A stretch of DNA of 64,000 nt from an uncultured Mediterraneibacter sp. (GTDB lineage Bacteria; Bacillota; Clostridia; Lachnospirales; Lachnospiraceae): assembly GCA_944381495.1 (NCBI GenBank), contig CALWLJ010000002.1, positions 1-64,000 of the forward strand, in the 5' to 3' direction. The position numbers were made by a program, and so were the translations under genes. The notes beneath the pieces were generated by a model, which saw only the letters and a list, made by a program, of their open reading frames with translations, was not told the DNA's origin and made no database searches. Positions 41,119 to 48,527 of this stretch are shown here, piece after piece (the stretch's first letter is position 1; each line of letters begins with the position of its first letter).

Positions 41119-42432
41119 TCATGATTCCCGGAATTTCCGTATCTCTTCCAGACGCTCCGCCGTTTTCTTCTCATCCCCCTGATCCGTTGGATGATAATAT
41201 GTCCGGTCCTTCAGACTGTCCGGCATGCACTGCATATGGGTCAGCTTTTCTTCTGTGTCATGGGCATACTCATAACCCTTTCCGTATCCAAGATCCTTCA
41301 TCAGACCGGTGACGCCGTTTCGGATCTGCAGAGGCACCGGTTCCGCCCGAAGAGTGCGCACATCCTTTTTGCATGCCTCGCAGGCCGTATAGAGGGCATT
41401 GGACTTGGGCGCCATGGACAGATAGACCACAGCATGAGTCAGATGCACATCACACTCCGGCATTCCAAGGAAATGACAGGCCTGATAAGCGGCCACTGCC
41501 ACCTGCAGTGCATTGCTGTCTGCCATCCCCACGTCCTCGCTGGCGAAACGGATCAGCCGTCTGGCAATGTACAGAGGATTCTCCCCTCCTTCCAGCATAC
41601 GCATCATCCAGTAGATGGCAGCGTCCGGATCGCTGTTCCGCATGGACTTATGGAGAGCTGAGATCAGATTATAATGCTCCTCCCCGGTCTTGTCATACAG
41701 CAGCGACTTCCGGCTGATGCACTGCTCCAGTCCCTCCTCCGTTACCGTGATCCCTTCGGCACTGATCTCTCCGTTCAATACCGCCATCTCCAGCGTATTC
41801 AGAGCAGTCCTTGCGTCTCCATTTGCAAAGGCAGCAATAGCCCGGATGGCATCATCAGAGATTTGCACATTCTGCCCGCCGAATCCGGCGGGATCTGTCA
41901 GGGCATGGTTCAGCAGTCTGACCAGATCCTTCTCCTCCAGAGCTTTCAGGACAAACACTCTGCATCGGGACAGGAGCGCCGCATTGATCTCAAAGGAAGG
42001 ATTCTCTGTTGTGGCCCCGATGAGAATAATGCTTCCCCGCTCCACGTACGGAAGAAATGCGTCCTGCTGGGCCTTATTAAAACGATGGATCTCGTCTACA
42101 AAGAGAACGGTCCGCAGTCCCATTCTCCTGCTCTGTTCCGCCCGGTTCATTACTTCCTTTATCTCCTTGATCCCGCTGGTGACCGCACTGAAATTAATAA
42201 ACTCAGATCTCGTCTTTCCGGCGATAATACTGGCCAGTGTAGTCTTTCCTACCCCCGGAGGTCCCCAGAATATCATAGATGAGATCTGATCCCTCTCGAT
42301 CAGCTGCCGGAGTATCTTCCCCTTTCCGATCAGATGCTCCTGCCCCACGAAATTCTCCAGAGAGTCCGGCCGCAGTCTGCTTGCCAGAGGAGCCATCGCC
42401 CTGCTGTCGCCAAACAAAGTCATTTGTTCCAT
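41119..42432 (-). CDS. rarA: replication-associated recombination protein RarA
   Basis: A AAA+ ATPase (MgsA/RarA, WRNIP1 homologue) acting at stalled forks. The 437-residue protein has Walker A GPPGVGKTTLASIIAG, Walker B FVDEIHRFNKAQQDAFLP, sensor 1 IGATTENPSFEIN and a helical C-terminal domain with DVGMADSNALQVAVAAYQA. The start ATG has AGGA upstream. In the 182 bp after it, before the VanZ gene, I see only a short ATTCC/GGAAT palindrome and no gene with a ribosome site. Confidence 0.95.
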   Translation of the reverse strand: MEQMTLFGDSRAMAPLASRLRPDSLENFVGQEHLIGKGKILRQLIERDQISSMIFWGPPGVGKTTLASIIAGKTRSEFINFSAVTSGIKEIKEVMNRAEQSRRMGLRTVLFVDEIHRFNKAQQDAFLPYVERGSIILIGATTENPSFEINAALLSRCRVFVLKALEEKDLVRLLNHALTDPAGFGGQNVQISDDAIRAIAAFANGDARTALNTLEMAVLNGEISAEGITVTEEGLEQCISRKSLLYDKTGEEHYNLISALHKSMRNSDPDAAIYWMMRMLEGGENPLYIARRLIRFASEDVGMADSNALQVAVAAYQACHFLGMPECDVHLTHAVVYLSMAPKSNALYTACEACKKDVRTLRAEPVPLQIRNGVTGLMKDLGYGKGYEYAHDTEEKLTHMQCMPDSLKDRTYYHPTDQGDEKKTAERLEEIRKFRES

Positions 42433-42530
42433 ACAAACACTTCCTCTCTTCTACGCCCATTATAAAAGCCGGAAGCAGATTCCGCAACCACGAATCCCTC
42501 CCGGCCTTTGTCATATACTCTATATTCGTT

Positions 42531-44618
42531 TTATTCTGCTACGTCTCTCATACTGAAGCTGAATCTTCCCATCTTATCCTTGCCCAGGCATACGACCTTG
42601 ACAACATCGCCGATGGAGAGCACATCCTCCACCTTGTCGATCCTCTTCTTGGAGATCTTGGAGATGTGGACCATACCTTCCTTGCCCGGAGCAAATTCGA
42701 GGAACGCGCCGAAATCTTTGATGCTGACAACCTTTCCTTCGAATACCTGTCCTGCCTCGAAGTCAGTCACGATCGTATGGATCATTTTTGCAGCCTTATC
42801 CATATTTTCCTGCTCTGTTCCACAGATAGATACGGAACCGTCATCTTCAATATCAATCTTAACTCCCGTCTGCTCGATGATCGCATTGATGGTCTTTCCT
42901 CTCTGTCCGACTACATCGCCGATCTTCTGAGGATCGATCTGCATCTGAATGATCTTCGGAGCGTAAGGACCTACCTGCGGTCTCGGCTCTGCGATGGCCT
43001 TGTTCATTACCTCGTCGATGATATAAGTCCTTGCCTTCTTCGTTGCGGCAATGGCCTCTTCGATGATCGGTCTTGTCAGGCCGTGGATCTTGATATCCAT
43101 CTGGATCGCTGTGATTCCTTTATGCGTACCTGCCACCTTGAAGTCCATATCGCCGAAGAAATCTTCCAGGCCCTGGATATCAGTCAGGACAATGTAGTCA
43201 TCATCTGTATCACCGGTTACCAGACCTGCTGAGATACCTGCTACAGCAGACTTGATCGGCACACCAGCAGCCATCAGTGACATACTGGATGCACATACAC
43301 TTGCCTGAGAAGTCGAACCGTTGGACTCAAATGTCTCGGATACAGTACGGATCGCATATGGGAACTCTGCCTCGTTGGGCAGTACCGGAACCAGCGCTCT
43401 CTCAGCCAGAGCTCCGTGGCCGATCTCGCGGCGTCCCGGTCCTCTGGAGGGCTTCGTCTCACCAACAGAGTAAGACGGGAAATTATAGTGGTGCATATAT
43501 CTCTTGGACGTCTCGTTCTCATCCAGTCCGTCCAGTCTCTGCGCCTCGGAAAGAGGAGCCAGTGTGGTAATATTGCAGATCTGTGTCTGTCCTCTTGTAA
43601 ACATAGCGGAGCCGTGTACTCTCGGGATCAGGTCAACTTCCGCTGCCAGCGGACGGATCTGATCAATGGCACGTCCGTCGGGACGCTTGTGGTCTTTCAG
43701 GATCATCTTTCTGACTGTCTTCTTCTGATACTGGTATACAGCCTCCCCGAGAACTGCAAGCCATTCCTCATTGTCAGCGAAAGCCTCTTCCAGCTTCTCT
43801 GTGATCACACGGATATTTTCTTCTCTTGTCTGCTTGTCATCGGTGAATACCGCTTCCTCCATCTCAGCCGGCGGAACGATCTCTTTGATCGCGTCAAACA
43901 GTTCCTCGGGAACGGAGAAATGCTCGTAATCATGTTTCGGTTTTCCGCACTCTGCCACAATGGTCTCGATAAATGCGATCACCTTCTGGTTCAGCTCATG
44001 AGCGGCAAAGATCGCGTCGATCATCTGCGCCTCCGGCACTTCATTGGCGCCGGCCTCGATCATGATAACCTTCTCCTTTGTGGAAGCCACTGTAAGAGCA
44101 AGATCAGACACCTCTCTCTGAGCGGATGTCGGATTGAATACAAATTCGCCGTCCACAAGTCCTACCTGTGTGGTAGAGATGGGGCCGTCAAAAGGAATAT
44201 CTGAGATGCATGTCGCAATGGCTGCTCCAAGCATGGCTGTCAGCTCCGGACTGCAGTCCTGGTCAACGGAAAGCACGAGATTTTCCAGTGTCACGTCATT
44301 TCTGTAATCCTTCGGGAAGAGCGGACGCATCGGACGGTCGATGACACGGTCTGTCAGGATCGCGTTTTCAGAAGCCTTACCCTCTCTCTTATTGAATCCC
44401 CCGGGGATCTTGCCTACTGCATACATTCTCTCATTGTACTCTACACTTAACGGAAAGAAATCAATCCCGTCTCTCGGCTTCTCGGACGCTGTAGCAGTAC
44501 AAAGTACTGTTGTATCGCCGTAATGCATGAGGACTGCGCCGTTGGCCTGCTTGGCAACTCTGTCTACGTCAACGCGCAGCGTTCTGCCTGCCAGTTCCAT
44601 TTCATATTTTTTGTACAT
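42531..44618 (-). CDS. pnp: polyribonucleotide nucleotidyltransferase (PNPase)
   Basis: A trimeric 3'-5' phosphorolytic exoribonuclease. The 695-residue protein has two RNase PH domains (GKIPGGFNKREGKASENAIL in the first; EVGFTRGQTQ-like AMFTRGQTQICNITTLAP and RREIGHGALAERAL in the second), a linker helix domain, a KH domain with VVGQRGKTINAIIEQTG, and a C-terminal S1 domain (VFEGKVVSIKDFGAFLEFAPG). The C-terminus is short, without an acidic tail. It has its own promoter and a long structured leader. It is separated from rpsO upstream by a terminator. Confidence 0.97.
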   Translation of the reverse strand: MYKKYEMELAGRTLRVDVDRVAKQANGAVLMHYGDTTVLCTATASEKPRDGIDFFPLSVEYNERMYAVGKIPGGFNKREGKASENAILTDRVIDRPMRPLFPKDYRNDVTLENLVLSVDQDCSPELTAMLGAAIATCISDIPFDGPISTTQVGLVDGEFVFNPTSAQREVSDLALTVASTKEKVIMIEAGANEVPEAQMIDAIFAAHELNQKVIAFIETIVAECGKPKHDYEHFSVPEELFDAIKEIVPPAEMEEAVFTDDKQTREENIRVITEKLEEAFADNEEWLAVLGEAVYQYQKKTVRKMILKDHKRPDGRAIDQIRPLAAEVDLIPRVHGSAMFTRGQTQICNITTLAPLSEAQRLDGLDENETSKRYMHHYNFPSYSVGETKPSRGPGRREIGHGALAERALVPVLPNEAEFPYAIRTVSETFESNGSTSQASVCASSMSLMAAGVPIKSAVAGISAGLVTGDTDDDYIVLTDIQGLEDFFGDMDFKVAGTHKGITAIQMDIKIHGLTRPIIEEAIAATKKARTYIIDEVMNKAIAEPRPQVGPYAPKIIQMQIDPQKIGDVVGQRGKTINAIIEQTGVKIDIEDDGSVSICGTEQENMDKAAKMIHTIVTDFEAGQVFEGKVVSIKDFGAFLEFAPGKEGMVHISKISKKRIDKVEDVLSIGDVVKVVCLGKDKMGRFSFSMRDVAE

Positions 44619-44665
44619 ATTATTCTCCTTTTTCTTAAATCATAATCCTGCGGGCAGACGTCAGC

Positions 44666-44721
44666 CGAAACTACTGAAAAACATATCCGTTCAATAATTG
44701 ATATGCTTTTCAGTGGTCTCG
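44666..44721 (-). promoter_or_regulatory. 22-bp hairpin in the pnp 5' leader
   Basis: Minus-strand arms 44721-44700 and 44687-44666 pair over 22 positions with 19 Watson-Crick pairs, two G-U pairs and one mismatch, and a 12-nt loop. It begins about 23 nt after the predicted start point and ends 47 nt before the ATG. A long leader hairpin cut by RNase III is how E. coli pnp is autoregulated; similarity here is in form only. Confidence 0.75.
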
Positions 44722-44750
44722 GGCACATACAACTGCTCACAATCCAGAAT

Positions 44751-44779
44751 ATTATATCATAACATATCTGGATAAGCAA
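44751..44779 (-). promoter_or_regulatory. sigma-A promoter of pnp
   Basis: TTGCTT (44774-44779), a 17-bp spacer and a perfect TATAAT (44751-44756) on the minus strand. Confidence 0.85.
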
Positions 44780-44802
44780 TTATTTTCAGACGGAAAGCAT
44801 AA

Positions 44803-44829
44803 GAAAAGCGGGACAGATATCTGCCCCGC
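44803..44829 (-). terminator. terminator after rpsO
   Basis: A GCGGG-CAGAT/ATCTG-CCCGC stem (44808-44829) with one internal G/U pair and a minus-strand T-run just before the pnp promoter. Confidence 0.8.
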
Positions 44830-44842
44830 CGGTAATACCATA

Positions 44843-45109
44843 TTATTTTCTCAGACCAAGTCTCTCGATCAGTGTACGATATCTCTCGATATCAACTTTC
44901 TTCAGGTATGCAAGAAGTCCTCTTCTCTGACCTACCATCTTCAGAAGTCCTCTTCTGGAGTGGTGATCCTTCGGGTTAGCCTTGAAGTGCTCTGTCAGCT
45001 CGTTGATTCTTGCTGTCAGGATAGCAACCTGTACCTCCGGAGATCCTGTGTCTCCCTCACTTCTTCCATACTCTTTGATGATAGCCTGTTTCTTGTCTTT
45101 TGCGATCAT
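44843..45109 (-). CDS. rpsO: 30S ribosomal protein S15
   Basis: An 88-residue primary rRNA-binding protein of the small subunit. [27 protein letters not shown], read in two parts, and [20 protein letters not shown] are the S15 signatures, ending RLGLRK. It has its own promoter and a terminator; the rpsO-pnp order is the same as in most bacteria. The ATG has AAGGAGG upstream. Confidence 0.98.
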   Translation of the reverse strand: MIAKDKKQAIIKEYGRSEGDTGSPEVQVAILTARINELTEHFKANPKDHHSRRGLLKMVGQRRGLLAYLKKVDIERYRTLIERLGLRK

Positions 45110-45208
45110 TTCTGTATCCTCCTTAAAAATCTTTTATAAACCGCCAGATATTAAGTAAAGGTAGGAGTAAATCCTGTTACCGAACATCGGCTGATTTCAT
45201 ACTTGGAC

Positions 45209-45237
45209 AGTATAGCATACGGATTCCCTCATGTAAA
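45209..45237 (-). promoter_or_regulatory. sigma-A promoter of rpsO
   Basis: TTTACA (45232-45237), a 17-bp spacer and TATACT (45209-45214) on the minus strand, leaving a leader of about 95 nt that could hold an S15-binding site. Confidence 0.8.
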
Positions 45238-45246
45238 GAGGAAATT

Positions 45247-46149
45247 TTACCGTTTTTCCCCGGATTCAAAATACGTCTCTCCGAACTTCATATCCCGCAT
45301 GACCTGTTCCTTCAATTCTTCTACTGACCCGAATTTTGTCTCCGGGCGTTCGAACTCCAGGAACTGTGCGGTGATCTCCTGTCCGTAGGCGTCGCCTTCA
45401 TAGCCGTATACGAAGACCTCAAGAAGTCTTTTGTGTTCGTCCGTCACTGTGGGCTTGATCCCGGCATTTCCAATCCCGTTATACCATTTTCCGTCTATCT
45501 TTACTCTGCATGCGTAAACGCCGAAGCGGGGCATGATCTTTCCGGGAGCCGGTTCAATGTTCATTGTGGGAAATCCCAGCGTCCGGCCCAGACGCTTTCC
45601 ATGCTCCACAATGCCTGTCATCTCATAAGGATATCCAAGGAGATTTTCCGCAAGTTTCACATTTCCCTGGGTCAATGCCTCCCGGACATAACTGCTGCTG
45701 ATAATGCGGCCCTGATACTTCTTTTTCTCGATCACATCCAGAGTATATCCGCACTGGTCAGCAAATTTCCTGAGCATTTCGATATTTCCTCTTTTCTGAT
45801 AACCAAAGGAGAAATCTGTACCCACAACAATATGAGAGGCATGCAATGTATCTTTCAGGATCTTCTGTATGAAGTCCTCCGCCTGCATTTCCCGAAGTTC
45901 ATCTGTAAACGGATATTCCACAAGATAATCAATCTTACCCTCCAGATGACGTCTGCGCTCATCTTTCGTCATCAGACAGTCTCTCTGCATATCAAACGCA
46001 CACAGAACACTCTCGCAGCCGTTTACGCCGTATTCCCTGATCTTGTCCACCAGCATCTGATGCCCCCGGTGAAGCCCGTCAAATTTTCCCAGCGTTACTG
46101 CTGTGCTTTTTCCCCACTGATATGAGGAGATTCCCTTAATGTAGCGCAT
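45247..46149 (-). CDS. ribF: bifunctional riboflavin kinase/FAD synthetase
   Basis: It converts riboflavin to FMN and FAD. The 300-residue protein has an N-terminal nucleotidyltransferase domain with LGKFDGLHRGHQ and VGTDFSFGYQKRGN and ISSSYVREAL, and a C-terminal flavokinase domain with GRTLGFPTMNIEP and YGIGNAGIKPTV (start of each quoted segment approximate). The ATG follows truB by 3 bp. It ends just upstream of the rpsO promoter. Confidence 0.95.
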   Translation of the reverse strand: MRYIKGISSYQWGKSTAVTLGKFDGLHRGHQMLVDKIREYGVNGCESVLCAFDMQRDCLMTKDERRRHLEGKIDYLVEYPFTDELREMQAEDFIQKILKDTLHASHIVVGTDFSFGYQKRGNIEMLRKFADQCGYTLDVIEKKKYQGRIISSSYVREALTQGNVKLAENLLGYPYEMTGIVEHGKRLGRTLGFPTMNIEPAPGKIMPRFGVYACRVKIDGKWYNGIGNAGIKPTVTDEHKRLLEVFVYGYEGDAYGQEITAQFLEFERPETKFGSVEELKEQVMRDMKFGETYFESGEKR

Positions 46150-46152
46150 CTA

Positions 46153-47088
46153 TTATTCAGCCCTTTCTCCCTGTATCTTAAGTTCATCCGGATCCAGAAA
46201 CATCTTTTCCAGAGAATAGCGTCCGCTTCCCCTGTACTGATATATGCCTATAAAACGGCCTTTGCTGTCATACAGACGGCACCGGCTGCCCGATGTTCTC
46301 ACCGGGCTTTCCTGCAGATTTTTTTCAAAGACCGGATTGCCGTTATAGGCCAGAGACGCGTAGCGGTCTGCGATCACCGCCCGGTCCAGATCGGCGAAGA
46401 CAGCGTCCAGGGGAATCAGGATCTCGTTCAGACGGCCGCTGTGAACTTTCTCCTCTACTTCATCCAGACGGATACTCCCACTGATGTCAAAATGGCCGAC
46501 ACGTGTTCTCAGCAACGTTTTCATACATCCGCCCACACCCAGTCTGTCTCCGATATCCTGGCAAAGTGTCCGGATATAGGTTCCCTTTGAGCAGTTTACC
46601 TCCATAGAAATCTCCGGAATATTTACATCTGTGATCTGTATATCATAAATCGTGACCCGGCGGCTCTTCCGCTCTACCGTCTTTCCCTCCCGGGCAAGTT
46701 CATAAAGCTTTTTCCCGTTGATCTTCAAAGCAGAATACATGGGCGGGACCTGATCATAGTCTCCGACAAAATCCATGATGCATTTCTCAGCCTCTTCCGG
46801 CCTCACATGTGCGGCATCGTGCTCTTCCAGCACCTTTCCGGATATATCCTGCGTATCTGTAGATCGTCCAAGAAGAAGCACGGTCCGGTAAGTCTTGTCA
46901 TGGTCGGTCAGCATATCGCAGAGCCGGGTGGCTCTTCCCAGACAGACCGGCAGGACTCCTTCCGCATCCGGATCCAGCGTTCCGGTATGTCCGATCTTCT
47001 TCTGTCCTACGATCTTCCTCAGCCGGGCCACCACATCATGGGAAGTATACCCTTTTTCCTTATATATATTCAATATCCCGTTGATCAT
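46153..47088 (-). CDS. truB: tRNA pseudouridine-55 synthase
   Basis: It forms pseudouridine 55 in the T-loop of tRNAs. The 311-residue protein has GILNIYKEKGYTSHDVV, the KxIGHTGTLDPDAEGVLPVCLG catalytic segment with the active-site Asp, PPMYSALKINGKKLYELAREG, and a C-terminal PUA-like domain. It lies between nrnA (3 bp away) and ribF (3 bp away) in the conserved infB-rbfA-nrnA-truB-ribF order. Confidence 0.96.
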   Translation of the reverse strand: MINGILNIYKEKGYTSHDVVARLRKIVGQKKIGHTGTLDPDAEGVLPVCLGRATRLCDMLTDHDKTYRTVLLLGRSTDTQDISGKVLEEHDAAHVRPEEAEKCIMDFVGDYDQVPPMYSALKINGKKLYELAREGKTVERKSRRVTIYDIQITDVNIPEISMEVNCSKGTYIRTLCQDIGDRLGVGGCMKTLLRTRVGHFDISGSIRLDEVEEKVHSGRLNEILIPLDAVFADLDRAVIADRYASLAYNGNPVFEKNLQESPVRTSGSRCRLYDSKGRFIGIYQYRGSGRYSLEKMFLDPDELKIQGERAE

Positions 47089-47091
47089 GGA

Positions 47092-48069
47092 CTATGCTTC
47101 TTTCCCGGCTTCTTTTGGATCAAGCTGGTGTATCAGCCGACCTGTAATATTATTGATCACATCATGACTGGACCCTTTCATGGTTACTCCTGCCGCCCGG
47201 ACATGGCCGCCGCCGCCGAAATATTTTGCCACCGCGCTTACATCCACATTTCCTTTGGAACGCAGGCTTACCTTGAACTGCTGAGGCGCAGTCTCGTGTA
47301 GGAACATGGCAACCTCAACGCCTTTTGTCTGTCTCAGCTGACTGACGATTCCCTCCAGGTCTGCCGGAACTGCCTGGAAGAACTCCATCTCCTTCTGTCT
47401 AACAACAGATACAATACACCGCTTGTCAAGAATAAGCATACTCTCAAGGAGAGCTCTTCCCAGGATCTGATTCTGTATGTATGTCTTCTCATAATAGGTC
47501 TTGTCGATGATCTCCGGTCCGTTGATCCCCCTGCGCATCAGATCAGCCGCTATCTCCATCGTCTCCGGAGATGTGCAGGAATACTGGAATACCCCCGTAT
47601 CATGAGCGATGCCCATGTAAAGAGCCTCTGCCACAGCCTTGCTGATCTTTTCTCTGTCCAGCAGTGTATATACAAGCTCCGATGTTGAACTTGCGTCCGG
47701 CACGATATAGTTGGTATCGGCGAACGAGTCATTACTGATATGATGATCGATGCACAGCGTCTCCTTCGCACTCTCAAAAAGAGGCCTGGAGAATCCAAGT
47801 CTTTCTGCATCGCCGCAGTCCAGGCAGATAAACAGATCGTAGGTCTTATCCTCCGGAACCTGCTGCTTCGCGTCAGCCGTCCCCTGGATCATGGTATAGG
47901 CATCCGGAATCGTTTCCAGATATACATCCACGGTAAGGCCGGCATGATTTTCTTTCAGATAATTATACAGTCCCATACAGGAACCGATGCAGTCCCCGTC
48001 CGGGCGGACATGGCCGCCCAGAGCAATGCACTGCTTTCCATTTAAAATATCTTCTAACACAATTTTCAT
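47092..48069 (-). CDS. nrnA: NanoRNase/pAp phosphatase, DHH family
   Basis: It degrades 2-5-nt RNAs and dephosphorylates pAp. The 325-residue protein has HVRPDGDCIGSCMGLYNYL, the DHH motif LCIDHHISNDSFAD, LYMGIAHDTGVFQYS and the DHHA1 domain with FGGGGHVRAAG. Start is uncertain: ATGs at 48087, 48078 and 48069 all overlap or touch the end of rbfA, and the shorter one is given. It is in the infB operon. Confidence 0.92.
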   Translation of the reverse strand: MKIVLEDILNGKQCIALGGHVRPDGDCIGSCMGLYNYLKENHAGLTVDVYLETIPDAYTMIQGTADAKQQVPEDKTYDLFICLDCGDAERLGFSRPLFESAKETLCIDHHISNDSFADTNYIVPDASSTSELVYTLLDREKISKAVAEALYMGIAHDTGVFQYSCTSPETMEIAADLMRRGINGPEIIDKTYYEKTYIQNQILGRALLESMLILDKRCIVSVVRQKEMEFFQAVPADLEGIVSQLRQTKGVEVAMFLHETAPQQFKVSLRSKGNVDVSAVAKYFGGGGHVRAAGVTMKGSSHDVINNITGRLIHQLDPKEAGKEA

Positions 48070-48070
48070 T

Positions 48071-48445
48071 TTATTCATCAGCCTCATCTTTCAAATCTCT
48101 GGTCACTTCATCAATCTTTCTGCTGATATTTACGCCATATTCAATAGACTGGTCCACAATAAACCGAATCTCAGGTGTATTTCTCAGGTTTACTCTGTGC
48201 GCCAGTTCCCGGCGGATATAACCTTCCGCGCTCTGCAGCCCCGTGATCGTGTCCTTCTGAGCCTTTTCATCTCCCAGGACACTGATATAGGCCTTACATG
48301 TTTTCAGGTCCGGAGCCACTTCGACAGCTACTACGGAAGTCATGGGCGCCACGCGGGGATCTTTGATCCCATCCCGGAGAATGTTGCTCAGTTCCCTCTG
48401 TACTTCGGCGTTTACCCTTGTATTCTTGATACTGTTCTTTCTCAT
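48071..48445 (-). CDS. rbfA: 30S ribosome-binding factor A
   Basis: A 124-residue KH-like protein needed for maturation of the 16S rRNA 5' end and cold growth. RINAEVQRELSNILRDGIKDPR, read in parts, and VEVAPDLKTCKAYISVLGDE and RRELAHRVNLRNTPEIRFIVD mark the family. It follows infB by 82 bp, a gap that contains a G+C-rich hairpin. Confidence 0.95.
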   Translation of the reverse strand: MRKNSIKNTRVNAEVQRELSNILRDGIKDPRVAPMTSVVAVEVAPDLKTCKAYISVLGDEKAQKDTITGLQSAEGYIRRELAHRVNLRNTPEIRFIVDQSIEYGVNISRKIDEVTRDLKDEADE

Positions 48446-48474
48446 AACTGCTCCTTCTTTACCGCCGCCTTTTC

Positions 48475-48511
48475 CGCGGGCCCTGTAACACTGTGATGTG
48501 CAGGGTCCGCG
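48475..48511 (-). promoter_or_regulatory. G+C-rich hairpin between infB and rbfA
   Basis: CGCGGACCCTG and CAGGGCCCGCG on the minus strand pair at 10 of 11 positions with a 15-nt loop that can form a smaller CAC/GTG stem. No U-run follows, so it is more likely a processing or stability element than a terminator. Confidence 0.5.
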
Positions 48512-48527
48512 TTCCTTCCGGCATGAT

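Noticed and set aside
40947-41174. 75-residue open frame overlapping the 3' end of rarA
   Set aside because: Overlaps rarA in another frame, has no ribosome site at its start or at the internal ATG, and shows no family motif.
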